A program made the position numbers and the translations under genes. Below are positions 1 through 9,100 of a DNA stretch of 14,746 bases, piece by piece. The stretch is from Candidatus Schekmanbacteria bacterium (GTDB taxonomy: Bacteria > CSSED10-310 > JACPHN01). How positions within the stretch are numbered: position 1 is the first letter of the stretch; every line of letters begins with the position of its first letter. The stretch covers positions 1 to 14,746 of the forward strand of contig JACPHN010000188.1 in assembly GCA_016188575.1 (NCBI GenBank). Reading direction: 5' to 3'. The notes under the pieces were generated by a model. It was given only the letters and a program-made list of their open reading frames with translations. It searched no databases and was not told where the DNA came from.

Positions 1-473
1 GACGACGAAGCGTATCAATGGAGCGATACGGTGAGGAGGAGAGACGAAGCCGGCGGCCTTCGCAGCCGGCCGAATGCAACAGTTATTTCGTTACGGGTCC
101 TAACCACCGCATCCAGGCAGTCGCGCCGCTTTGCCTCCGTCACCTGCGGCGCGCCCGCCGGCCGCAGGGTATCACCTGCGAGCCGGCGCTTGCTCTCCAG
201 GAGCTCCCCGAAACCAATAAGGAGCCTTCATCGTTGCGCAACGAGTGGGCCGTAAGCCTGGGGGGTGAGGTAGGAGGTCTTCGTCATGCGCTTTCCGTGC
301 AGCTCGCAGTCGAACAGGCTGGGGATTCAGGCGCGTCGGCGAGCTTGCACGCTCCCCGCGACCGCGCTAAGGTCTTGTGTATGCGCCCGGACGCCCCTCT
401 CGCGGGCCTCCGGTCGCCTCGCACCGCACTGCCGCGGCGCGAGCTCAGGCGTAGGCCCGGAAAGGATCAGGAG
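1..473. other. Apparently non-coding leader with small hairpins
   Basis: No convincing gene lies here, although the frame of the downstream protein stays open back to position 18. That upstream extension is Arg/Pro-rich and precedes an obvious signal peptide, so I read it as non-coding. Two adjacent perfect 6-bp hairpins are visible: CGTATC 11-16 with GATACG 25-30, and GCCGGC 49-54 with GCCGGC 65-70. Each is preceded by the same octamer GACGAAGC (4-11 and 43-50; its last one or two bases are shared with the stem). A textbook Shine-Dalgarno AGGAGG (271-276) sits 9 nt before an ATG at 286. The 109-codon frame that follows is low-complexity and overlaps the next gene, so I do not call it. I matched no known riboswitch class. 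Confidence 0.5.
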
Positions 474-2765
474 ATGGGGGTACGAGTGCTTTTCTGGCTC
501 CGTATTGGCGTCCTCGCTGTCGTCTGGCTCGCGCCAACGCCGCCCGGTGCCGCCACCCTGGACCCCGTGGAGCTCGCAACCGCCCCCGAGGTCACCCCCA
601 CGACGGTCGTTTTGACCTGGCAGCAAACCACGACCACCGACAGCGAGTTCGCTTGCTACCGCGTGCTTCGCTCCACCGAGCCTGGCGCCGACATCGACGA
701 CACGCTGGTCAGCGCGGCCGGGCCCGCCGCGGCGGCGCTCGCCCTGCTCCTGCTCGGCGCCGCGCTGCGCACACGCCGAGCACTCTACGCCTCCTGCGCC
801 CTGGGCTCGGCACTGCTCCTCATGCTCGCCGCGCGCACCGTCGTCAACGCCGCGGTCTTCCTGAGCGACTGCATCGGCCCCAAGTCCACCCTGAGCTACG
901 TCGACACCGACCTGAAGCGCAACACGCCGTACTTCTACAAGGTCTACGTCTTTGGCACGGATGGCGCCTACGCCGGCAGCAACGAAGTCGCGGCGACCAC
1001 GTCGCGCGCATCAAATTACCGCGCGCCGCTCGGCGTCAACCTGGAAGGCCCGCGTGACTGGAACCCCGACTGGATCTTCGTGGACGTTTTCCGCGTCGCC
1101 CGCAAGTGGATCACGCTCGCCAATCCCTACTCATGGGATACCGGCGAGTACGACGAGCTCGATCTCGACGCCGATGGTTGGGTGCGCTCGCTGCCCGCCG
1201 CGGACGACCCGACGGTCCAGTACCGCATGGCCGCAACGGTGCTCTTCGCCGGCCTCTCGGGACATTTTCCCGCGGGACGGTATACCGTGCTCTACGATGG
1301 AGAGGGATCGCTGGCATACGACTGGGATGCCAGCAAGAACGCCTCGCTGTCGGCCCCGGGCCGCGACGTCGTCGATGTCGTCCCCGGCAACGACGGTATG
1401 CTGCTGCGCCTGGATGCGACCGACCCCGCCCGCACCGGGAGCTACGTTCGCAACATCCGCGTCATTCCTCCCGGCGGAAGCTGCAACAACGATCGCAGCC
1501 GCTACTGCGATAGCAACGCCGATTGCGTGACCGGCGCGCGCTGCGACGCCTTTTTGGATACCTACGAGCGCGAGCGGTTCCATCCGTATTTCTTGCGGAC
1601 AGTGGCGCGCTTCAAAGCGTTCCGCGTCATGAACTGGCTCAACGTCTGTGGCCCCGGCTGGAGCGGCAACACCATGTCGGAGTGGAGCGAACGCGCCACG
1701 CTCACGCACTATACGTGGTCCGCAGACCTGACCGGAGTCCCGGTGGAGATCATTGTCGAGCTCGCCAACAAGCTCGCGGCGGATCTGTGGATTGCGGTTA
1801 CGCTCCGCGCTTCGGACGACTTCATCCGCCAGCTCGCTCAGATGGTTCACGATCGCCTCGACCCGGGACTCCGCGTGCTCGTGGAATATGGCAATGAGGT
1901 ATGGAATCCGGCCTTCTGCGGCACGGACTGGGTCGAGCAGCAGGCGGAGGCAGAGTGGCCGGAGGCGCCGGTGAGCGGCTACGCCAAGCGACTCAACTGG
2001 CACGGCAAGCGCACTGTCGAAATGTGCGCGCTGTGGCGAGCGGCCTGGGCGGAGGACAGCGATCGCTTCACGTGCGTGCTCGGTGCACAGGGAGCAACGC
2101 TATGGACCGGGACGCAGGCGCTGGATTGTCCGCTGTGGTCGCAGGCGCCGTGCGCGAACCAGGGCATAGACGCAGTCGCGATCGCCCCGTACTTTGGTTA
2201 CTACGTTGGCGAGCCCGCCAACGAGGCGACGGTGACGCAGTGGCTTGGCGATCCCGACGGCGGCCTCGGCAAGCTGTTCGAGGAAATCATGCAGGGCGGC
2301 CTGCTCGCCGGCGGCCCAACCGGGGGCGCCGTGCAGGAGGCGCTCGACGACGCCGATGCGTACGTCGCCGAGGTCACCGAGAACCGCGGCTTGCAGGTCG
2401 TCGCGTACGAAGGCGGACAGCACCTCTCGACGCGCCTTGCCGGCCTGGTAAACCCGACGATCAGCGCCCTGTTCAACGAGGCCAACCGCGACGCGCGCAT
2501 GGGCACGGCCTACGAAAAGCTGCTGGACGGATGGAGAGCCAGCGGCATGAACCTGTTCATGCACTTCGGCAGCACCGGAAGGTACGATGAATGGGGGAGC
2601 TTCGGGCTGAAGGAGTGGGCGGAGCAGACAGCGACGCCGAAGTTCGATACCGTCATGCAGTTCATCAGCGACAATGCCTGCTGGTGGCAGGGGTGCGAGC
2701 AGGGGGGGAGATCCGGGCTGTCAGCCAATACCTTGCGTCGCGGTGAAGACGACACTACCAATTAG
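474..2765 (+). CDS. Secreted glycoside-hydrolase-like protein with N-terminal fibronectin-III module
   Basis: The product is 763 aa and probably exported. I chose ATG 474 because AAAGGA (461-466) lies 7 nt upstream and residues 1-27 form a signal peptide (Arg, hydrophobic core, PGAA before the likely cleavage site). Residues about 30-68 and 138-178 match the two halves of a fibronectin type III domain (LTWQ; FACYRVLRS; SYVDTDLKRNTPYFYKVYVF). They are separated by about 55 aa containing two very hydrophobic stretches. Residues about 185-335 look like a beta-sandwich, possibly carbohydrate-binding. Residues 337-357 hold a Cys cluster (C337, C345, C351, C357). From about 360 on the protein resembles a TIM-barrel hydrolase. 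EYGNEVWN (471-478) would supply the acid/base Glu475 and VAYEGGQH (643-650) the nucleophile Glu646, in the Asn-Glu/Glu arrangement of clan GH-A. The family and substrate are unknown. A gap of only 41 nt to the next gene suggests possible co-transcription. Confidence 0.72.
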   Translation: MGVRVLFWLRIGVLAVVWLAPTPPGAATLDPVELATAPEVTPTTVVLTWQQTTTTDSEFACYRVLRSTEPGADIDDTLVSAAGPAAAALALLLLGAALRTRRALYASCALGSALLLMLAARTVVNAAVFLSDCIGPKSTLSYVDTDLKRNTPYFYKVYVFGTDGAYAGSNEVAATTSRASNYRAPLGVNLEGPRDWNPDWIFVDVFRVARKWITLANPYSWDTGEYDELDLDADGWVRSLPAADDPTVQYRMAATVLFAGLSGHFPAGRYTVLYDGEGSLAYDWDASKNASLSAPGRDVVDVVPGNDGMLLRLDATDPARTGSYVRNIRVIPPGGSCNNDRSRYCDSNADCVTGARCDAFLDTYERERFHPYFLRTVARFKAFRVMNWLNVCGPGWSGNTMSEWSERATLTHYTWSADLTGVPVEIIVELANKLAADLWIAVTLRASDDFIRQLAQMVHDRLDPGLRVLVEYGNEVWNPAFCGTDWVEQQAEAEWPEAPVSGYAKRLNWHGKRTVEMCALWRAAWAEDSDRFTCVLGAQGATLWTGTQALDCPLWSQAPCANQGIDAVAIAPYFGYYVGEPANEATVTQWLGDPDGGLGKLFEEIMQGGLLAGGPTGGAVQEALDDADAYVAEVTENRGLQVVAYEGGQHLSTRLAGLVNPTISALFNEANRDARMGTAYEKLLDGWRASGMNLFMHFGSTGRYDEWGSFGLKEWAEQTATPKFDTVMQFISDNACWWQGCEQGGRSGLSANTLRRGEDDTTN

Positions 2766-2806
2766 GTACTGAGCGATTGATCACCGGCTTGCTGCGAGCA
2801 CTCTGC

Positions 2807-3541
2807 ATGAGAAGCGTCGCACCATTGCTGCTGCTGGCGGCAGTCGCGGCGGCGATTGTCGCCGATGCCGCCGATGACGGCGAGTACGCCGCGCGGCGCC
2901 GGGCCATGATCGCCGAGATCAAGGTCGATGTGGTCGCCACGGCGGAAATGCTCAAGCGCGAGAGCCTGGATGCGCGGGTGTGGGCGGCGCTCGAACGCGT
3001 GCCGCGCCATGAGTTCGTGCCGCCTGAGGAGCAGGCGGTCGCGTATGAAAATCGCCCCGTGTCGATCGGCCACGGGCAGACGATTTCTCAACCCTACATC
3101 GTGGCCATCATGACCGACCTCCTCAATCTTCGCGCCGGCGCGCGGGTGCTCGAAGTGGGGACCGGCTCCGGCTACCAGGCCGCGGTGCTGGCAGAGCTCG
3201 GCTGCCGAGTATTCAGCATCGAGATCATCGAACCACTCCATGCGGAGGCCCGGGAGCGGTTGTCCCGGCTGGGCTTCGATGGCATTCGCTTGCGGCACGG
3301 CGACGGGTACTACGGTTGGAAGGAAGAGGCGCCTTTCGACGGCATTCTGGTGACCGCCGCGGCGGGACAGATTCCCCCGCCGCTGCTCGTCCAGCTCGCT
3401 CCCGGGGGCCGCATGATCATTCCTGTCGGCAGCTCGTTTTTCGTGCAGGATCTCGTGATCGTCGACAAGACGAAGACTGGCGAGCTCCGCACGCGCCAGG
3501 TTCTTCCCGTCAGTTTCGTGCCCTTGACCGGTGCGCACTGA
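2807..3541 (+). CDS. pcm: Protein-L-isoaspartate O-methyltransferase, exported form
   Basis: This enzyme would use S-adenosylmethionine to methylate L-isoaspartyl residues in damaged proteins (EC 2.1.1.77), starting their repair. From ATG 2807 the product is 244 aa. A TTG at 2777 would add ten residues, but 2807 gives a cleaner signal peptide (MRSVAPLLLLAAVAAAIVADA). Family signatures are clear: VPRHEFVP (65-72), IGHGQTISQP with the conserved ISQP (93-96), the SAM-binding motif I VLEVGTGSGYQAAVLA (114-129), HGDGYYGW (164-171) and a C-terminal PVSFVPL. The catalytic domain is full length. Most bacterial Pcm proteins are cytoplasmic, so the export signal is notable, although signal-bearing members exist. 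The gene overlaps the following one by 11 nt, which points to translational coupling. The ribosome site upstream of 2807 is weak. Confidence 0.93.
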   Translation: MRSVAPLLLLAAVAAAIVADAADDGEYAARRRAMIAEIKVDVVATAEMLKRESLDARVWAALERVPRHEFVPPEEQAVAYENRPVSIGHGQTISQPYIVAIMTDLLNLRAGARVLEVGTGSGYQAAVLAELGCRVFSIEIIEPLHAEARERLSRLGFDGIRLRHGDGYYGWKEEAPFDGILVTAAAGQIPPPLLVQLAPGGRMIIPVGSSFFVQDLVIVDKTKTGELRTRQVLPVSFVPLTGAH

Positions 3542-6071
3542 GGCGGACAGCGCGCGGCGGGGGCATCGCACGGCCGGCGATGCGCTCCGGGCGCCACGGA
3601 TTGGCGTCGGCCTGCTGTCGTCGGCCGTCCTCGCCTACGAGGTCCTGCTCACGCGGCTGTTTTCCATCGTCCTGTGGCACCATTTCGCATACATGGTGAT
3701 CAGCCTGGCGCTGCTCGGCTATGGGGCGAGCGGGTCGGCGCTGACGCTGTGCCGAGGCGCCGTCGAGAAGCGGTTCCGGGTGGTCTTCGTCGGCGCCGCG
3801 GCGCTGTTTGGCGTCACCTCGGTCGGCGCCTTCGCCGTCGGCCAGCGGCTCTCGTTCAACCCCTTCGAGCTCTTGTGGGCACCGGCGCAACCGGCCCGCC
3901 TGCTGCTCCTCTACGCGATCCTGGCGGTGCCCTTCTTCTTCGCAGCCACGGCGATCGGGGCGGCGCTGTCAGTGTGCCGCGGCGGGGTGAGCGCACTGTA
4001 CGCGGCCGATCTCTGCGGTGCCGGCGCCGGTTCGTTGGTCGCGATCGCTCTGCTCACCGTCGCGTCCCCGCACCGCGCACTGGCGCTAATAGGGGCTGGC
4101 GGCGTGCTTGCGGCGGTCGTCGCTGCGCGGGAGCTCGGGCGGGCGCGCGCCGCACCGACTGTCGTGCTTGCCGCCGTGGCGCTGGCCGTGGCGCTGGCGC
4201 CGGCTTCCTGGATCGCGCCGCGCCCTTCCCAGTACAAGGCACTCTCGCAGGCTCTGCGCGTCTCAGGAGCTGAAGTCGTTGCCGAGCGCAGCGGTCCACT
4301 GGGGCTGGTCACTGCTGTCGCCAACCACAAGATCCCGTTTCGGCAAGCCCCAGGCATGAGTCTCGCCACCGCCATCGAGCCCCCCGAGCAGATCGCGCTC
4401 TTCACGGACGGCGAAGGGCCGACGGTGGTGACCCGATCCGACCTGCGGGAACCGCTGCCGGAGTACCTGGCCTATCTGACCTCGGCAATGCCCTACGCCG
4501 TGCTCAAGCCCCGCTCCGTGCTCGTGCTCGGCGCGGGAGGTGGCAGCGACGTCCTGCAGGCATTGCGCCTTGGTGCTCGCGGCGTCGACGCCGTGGAGCT
4601 GAATCGCCACGTCGTCGAGCTCGTGAGCGGTGAGCTTGCGGGCTTTTCTGGCCAGCTTTACGGGCGCCGCGACGTGACCATAAGCGTGGCCGAAGCGCGC
4701 GGCTTCGTCGCCGCATCGAGTAAGCGCTACGACCTCATCCAGGTATCGCTGCTCGATTCGTTTGCCGTCGCCGGGGGTGGCCTGTACGCGCTACACGAAA
4801 GCTATCTCTACACCGTTGAAGCCTTCGAGCTCTACCTGCAGCACCTGACACCCGGTGGCGGCCTGGCGATCACGCGCTGGCTCAGTCTGCCGCCACGCGA
4901 TACGCTCAAGCTGGCAAACACCGCCATCCAGGCGCTCGCGCGATGCGGGCTGCCGGCGCCGGCCCGCCATCTCCTCGTCATCCGCGGCTGGCAGACGACG
5001 ACCATCCTCGTGCTGGCGCGGCCGGCAACGTCGGACCAGATCGCGCGGCTGAAAACCTTCTGTGCGGAGCGCTACTTCGACCTCGCCTACTATCCGGGGA
5101 TCGCGCTAGCGGAAGCGAACCGCTTCAACGTGCTCGATACCCCCGTCTACTTCGAGGCACTGCAGGAGCTGACGGTCTCGGCGCACCGCCGGGAGGTCTT
5201 CTTGCAGCGGTACAAGTTTTTCGTCGCGCCGGCGACGGACGATCGCCCCTATTTCTTCCGGTTTCTCGGCCTGCGCGCACTACCGGAGCTTTTCGCGCTG
5301 CGCGCCCGGGGGGGCATGGCCATGCTCGAATGGGGCTATCTCGTGTTGCTCGGAACGTTGGCGCAAGCGCTGCTGTTGAGCGTGGCGCTGATTCTCTTGC
5401 CGCTGTTGGCGCTACGGCGCCGCGCACCGGAGAGATGCGACGAGCGGCGGGACGGGGTGACGGGCGCCGCGGACGCGCTCCGCCCTTCATGCCCTACACG
5501 CGGCCTCCGGGCGCGCTCGCTCGGCTACTTCGCTGCGCTTGGCGCCGCGTTTCTCTCGCTCGAGATCGCGTTCATGCAAAAGCTCATCCTGTTTCTCAGC
5601 CACCCGCTCCATGCCACTGCCGTGGTGCTCACGGGCTTTCTCGTATTCGCGGGCATCGGCAGCGCGTGCTCCCGGCGGTGGTCGGGGGGACACGCGGTAG
5701 CAATGGCCGCTGCCGGTATCAGCGCCCTGACCGCGGTGTATGCGTTCGCCTTGCCGGCGGCATTCAGTCGGCTCCTGGCGCTGCCGGAGGCCGGGCGCAT
5801 CGCCGTGACCTTCGCGGTGCTCGCCCCGCTCGCGTTCTTGATGGGGATCCCGTTTCCGAAGGGGTTGGAAGCGCTGCAGCGGCTGCGCCCCGCGCTGGTA
5901 CCGTGGGCCTGGGGAGTAAATGGATGCGCTTCGGTGGTGACCGCGGCGGGCTCGACGCTGGTGGCGATCCATGCGGGGCACCGCGCGGTGATGCTGGGCG
6001 CGGCCATCCTGTATGGGATCGCGGCGGCCTTGTACCCGGGGCGCGGCCAGACGAGCGGTGGTGGCGCCTGA
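3531..6071 (+). CDS. Integral membrane protein with spermidine-synthase-like domain
   Basis: The product is 846 aa with a membrane-soluble-membrane layout. Hydrophobic helices occupy roughly residues 25-225. A Rossmann-type polyamine-synthase-like domain spans about 245-580. More helices run from about 600 to 835, interrupted by a charged loop near 630-662. Family motifs are TDGEG (292-296), the nucleotide-binding loop VLVLGAGGGSDVLQAL (330-345) followed by acidic E356 in VELNRH, YDLIQVSLLDSF (400-411), LTPGGGLAITRW (439-450) and ATDDRPYFFRF (568-578). The helical C-terminus ends with MGIPFPKGL (771-779) and PWAWGVNG (791-798). Such proteins are often annotated as spermidine synthase, but polyamine synthesis is unproven for the membrane forms and the substrate is unknown. 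GTG 3531 is the only reasonable start and overlaps the pcm stop by 11 nt. There is no strong ribosome site, so it probably depends on translation of pcm. Confidence 0.85.
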   Translation: MRTEADSARRGHRTAGDALRAPRIGVGLLSSAVLAYEVLLTRLFSIVLWHHFAYMVISLALLGYGASGSALTLCRGAVEKRFRVVFVGAAALFGVTSVGAFAVGQRLSFNPFELLWAPAQPARLLLLYAILAVPFFFAATAIGAALSVCRGGVSALYAADLCGAGAGSLVAIALLTVASPHRALALIGAGGVLAAVVAARELGRARAAPTVVLAAVALAVALAPASWIAPRPSQYKALSQALRVSGAEVVAERSGPLGLVTAVANHKIPFRQAPGMSLATAIEPPEQIALFTDGEGPTVVTRSDLREPLPEYLAYLTSAMPYAVLKPRSVLVLGAGGGSDVLQALRLGARGVDAVELNRHVVELVSGELAGFSGQLYGRRDVTISVAEARGFVAASSKRYDLIQVSLLDSFAVAGGGLYALHESYLYTVEAFELYLQHLTPGGGLAITRWLSLPPRDTLKLANTAIQALARCGLPAPARHLLVIRGWQTTTILVLARPATSDQIARLKTFCAERYFDLAYYPGIALAEANRFNVLDTPVYFEALQELTVSAHRREVFLQRYKFFVAPATDDRPYFFRFLGLRALPELFALRARGGMAMLEWGYLVLLGTLAQALLLSVALILLPLLALRRRAPERCDERRDGVTGAADALRPSCPTRGLRARSLGYFAALGAAFLSLEIAFMQKLILFLSHPLHATAVVLTGFLVFAGIGSACSRRWSGGHAVAMAAAGISALTAVYAFALPAAFSRLLALPEAGRIAVTFAVLAPLAFLMGIPFPKGLEALQRLRPALVPWAWGVNGCASVVTAAGSTLVAIHAGHRAVMLGAAILYGIAAALYPGRGQTSGGGA

Positions 6072-6094
6072 CTGCAGGGCGCCTGTTGCCTTGT
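6063..6094 (+). terminator. Possible intrinsic terminator at the end of the pcm-membrane protein unit
   Basis: GGCGCCTG (6063-6070) pairs with CA-GGCGCC (6075-6083, with G6077 bulged) around the 4-nt loop ACTG. A moderately T-rich tail, TGTTGCCTTGTTG, follows. The hairpin overlaps the stop codon of the upstream gene. The tail is not a clean T-run, so this is a weak-to-moderate candidate. Confidence 0.4.
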
Positions 6095-6102
6095 TGGTCC
6101 GC

Positions 6103-6131
6103 TTGTCGTCCTCCCGTGCAGGCGATATAAG
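6103..6131 (+). promoter_or_regulatory. Sigma70-type promoter candidate for the 1394-aa gene
   Basis: A -35-like TTGTCG (6103-6108) and a -10-like TATAAG (6126-6131, five of six consensus bases) are separated by exactly 17 nt. They lie 29 nt before the GTG start at 6161. TATAAG stands out in very GC-rich surroundings. A start site near 6138 would leave a short leader that includes GAGG (6150-6153). Confidence 0.55.
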
Positions 6132-6160
6132 AGCACCCAGCGGGAGCACGAGGTGTCAAC

Positions 6161-9100
6161 GTGACTACTGATCCGGCAAACGACCCTACCGGTCCACCGC
6201 CGCTGCCGCCGGACTTGGACTCCGGTAAGCGCAGGGGCGGCTCGCCGCTTGACGGCCTTCGCTTCGCCTACCGTCACGGTTTGGGCGGGCTGCTGTGGCT
6301 GCGCGGCGTGGCGGGCGACAGGTCACGGCTGCAGGCGATGACGACTACTGCCGCGGAAGGCATGCTCCTGGCCCTGGTCGCCGGCGCGCTCCTGGAATCG
6401 GTGGCGGCGGCCTTCTGGCGGACGTCGCCGGCGCGTTGGGTGGCGCTGGCCCAGCTTCCCGTGGCGGCAAGTGCCGGCGCGCTTGGCTGGTTCCTGGGGG
6501 GCGGCTGGCGCAGCATTTCGCGGGCGCTCGGAACCTACCTCATCGTCCTCGTGGCGGCGCTGAGCTGGGCATTCGGGGTGCAGGAACCGCGGTCGTTTCA
6601 TCTCGCGGGTGTGCCGCTGGCGGTGCTCGGCAACCTGCTGTTCGCCGGAGCGCTCGGGTATCTGGCGGTGGGATCGCTGCGCCGCTTGCCGGCACCCCTG
6701 TCGGGAATCTACGCCGGGTTTCTCGGGGCGATGTCGGTGCCCTTCCTGATCGGTGCGGCCGGAGTCTGGCCGCTCGGCAAGACGCTGACGGCGGCGCCGG
6801 GCTTTCTCTCGCGTCTCCCCGTTTATCTCCACCCTGGTGGCCTCTGCGTTCTGGGCATGACCCTTTCCGCCGCGGTCGGGTTGGTGCTCATCGGGCTCGG
6901 CTATCGGGGCGGCCACACGCCGCTTGCCGCCGAGCATGGGGCGCGGGCGCGGGTGGCCGGGCGGGTCGCGGCCGGCGCCGCTGTGGCCCTGGGGCTCGCG
7001 ATCCTCTGGCAGCTCGCGGACCAGGGCATCTCCGCCCGCTATTTCAGCGGCCCCGGCTACGGCCGCTTGCTGCTCGAGCGGTCGGACGCGAACATCGATC
7101 GCACCTGGTGGCAAGACGCGGGCGACTTCCCCGGCGCGGACGGAGCCGCCGGCGAACCGCTCTGGGCCGAGTGGGAGGGCGAGCTGGCGGTGCCCGCTAC
7201 AGGTGAGGTGAGCTTCACGCTCGCGGCACCGCTCGGCGGCTTCCTCTACGTGGACGGCTTGCGGCTACTCGACAAGGCGGGCACGGCGTCGCGCGAGCTC
7301 GCGCGCGGGCGGGTATCGCTGCGCGTTGCGGCGCTGCGGCGCGCGGGCGGAGCGGCAGACGGGGCGACGCTGTCGGGTGAGCCCGGGCCGACGCTCTCCT
7401 GGAAGCTACCTGGTGCCACCACGGCGGAGGTAGTGCCGGCGCGCGCATTGCTCGCTCGCCCGCGGCCGGGAAGTTGGCGCCGCACGCCTCGCCAGGCCGC
7501 GCAAGTGGGCCTCGAGTGGCTACAGTCGGCCGCCGCCGCCTGGCAGCGCGAGCACAACTGCTACGGCTGCCACGTCCAGGCACAGGCGGTCATGGGCATG
7601 TCGATCGCGCAGGACAATGGTTATCGCGTCTCCCGGAGCACACTGCAGGAGCTCGTCGATGGCATCGTGCGATTTCAGCGCCAGGACGGGTCGTGGCACA
7701 CCAACGCTCACGTCGCCGCCACGCAGTATGGCGTCATGGCGCTGGCCACGGCGGCGCAGCGAGGCGGCGAGGCGCGCGCCGCGGACCTGCTCGAAGCCGC
7801 CCGCTACCTGATCCTGCAGCAGGGCAAGACCGGCGGGGTGGAGATGGACCGGTTCGAGCCGCCGATCGATCAGGGCAATGTGCTCGCGGCAACCAACAGC
7901 CGGATCGGGTGGGCAGGCGCGGCGGCCATGGCGAACGACGAAGCCGAGGCCAAGGCGCTGCGCGAGGCCGCTCGACGGGCGCAGGTCTGGCTGGTGGCGG
8001 CCCCCGTCGAGACCAATCAGGACCGCGCGCTGCGGCTCTTGGGGCTCGCCTCGGGAGACTCCGAGCCCGCGCTCGCCACGCCGCTGGATACGGCCCGCCG
8101 CGACCTGCTCGCGCACCAGCTCGATAGCGGCGGGTGGGCCGAGATGAAGGGCATGGGCGCCAATGGTTTCGCCACGGGGCAGGCGCTGTACGCGCTCAAG
8201 GTGGCTGGCGAAAGCATCGTGTCGGCGCCATTTCAAAACGGCGTGCGCTGGCTGCTCGAGCATCAGCTCTGGACCGGCGCCTGGCCCGCCGAAGCGACGC
8301 GCTCGCACCGGCCATCGGAATACGCGCCGACGATGTGGGCCGTAATCGCGCTGGCGGGGTCCTTCGAGGCCGTTACCGTGGAGATCGCCGCGCCTGAAGC
8401 CGGCGCGCAGGTGCAGGGCCCGGTGTCGTTGTCCGCACGCGTGGTAAGCGAGGAGCCCGTGGAGGCGGTGCGGTTCAGCGTGGACGGGAGCGAGGTCGGG
8501 ACGGCCCGGGAGAAGGATGCGGCCGGCCTGTTCACTGTTCCGTGGACCGCTGCGGGTGCCGAGGGCGCGCACGAAATCAAGGCGGAGGCGCGGCGCGGGG
8601 CGAGCGTGGAGGGCGAGGCGCGCACCACCGTGTACACAGGGACGGTGTTGAGCGTTGCCATCACGGCTCCGGCGAATGGAGGCAAGGTCGCGGCGCGCAC
8701 GGGGCTCGAGGCAGAGGCCCGGAGCCTGCGCGGGGGAGCGGTAACCGGTGTGCGCTTCGAGCTCAGCGGTCCCGGCACCGCGGGGGTGCAGGCGCTCGGG
8801 GATGCTGCCCCGGTTGGGCCGGCCGGCTCCGACGACGAGGGCCGCCGGCGCTTCGCGCTCGACTGGAATCCCGCGGGCCTCGCTCCCGGCGTCTACACCC
8901 TGGAGGCCGTCGCCACCGACGGTCAGGGCGCAACCGCCCGCGACCGCGCCTTCGTCGAGATCGTCGAGCCGCTCGCGGTGCGGTGGATCGAGCCGCAGGG
9001 CGGGGCGGTGCTGCAGGGGCCCACCGAGCTCCGGTTCCGCGTCGACCGCGCGCCTGGCGTGGAGCTCGGTGCGGTCGAGCTGCTTGCCGGCGACCGCCGG

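Noticed and set aside
18-473. Upstream extension of the hydrolase frame
   Set aside because: The open frame has no ribosome site, its composition is unlike the protein, and it precedes a clear signal peptide with a good start at 474.
286-615. 109-codon frame with a textbook AGGAGG 9 nt before its ATG
   Set aside because: It is Arg/Ser/Pro-rich, matches nothing and overlaps the hydrolase gene in another frame. The ribosome-site match could be chance.
5525-6277. Long minus-strand open frames opposite the membrane protein and elsewhere
   Set aside because: High G+C at third codon positions on the coding strand opens these frames. They carry no domains and are opposite well-supported genes.
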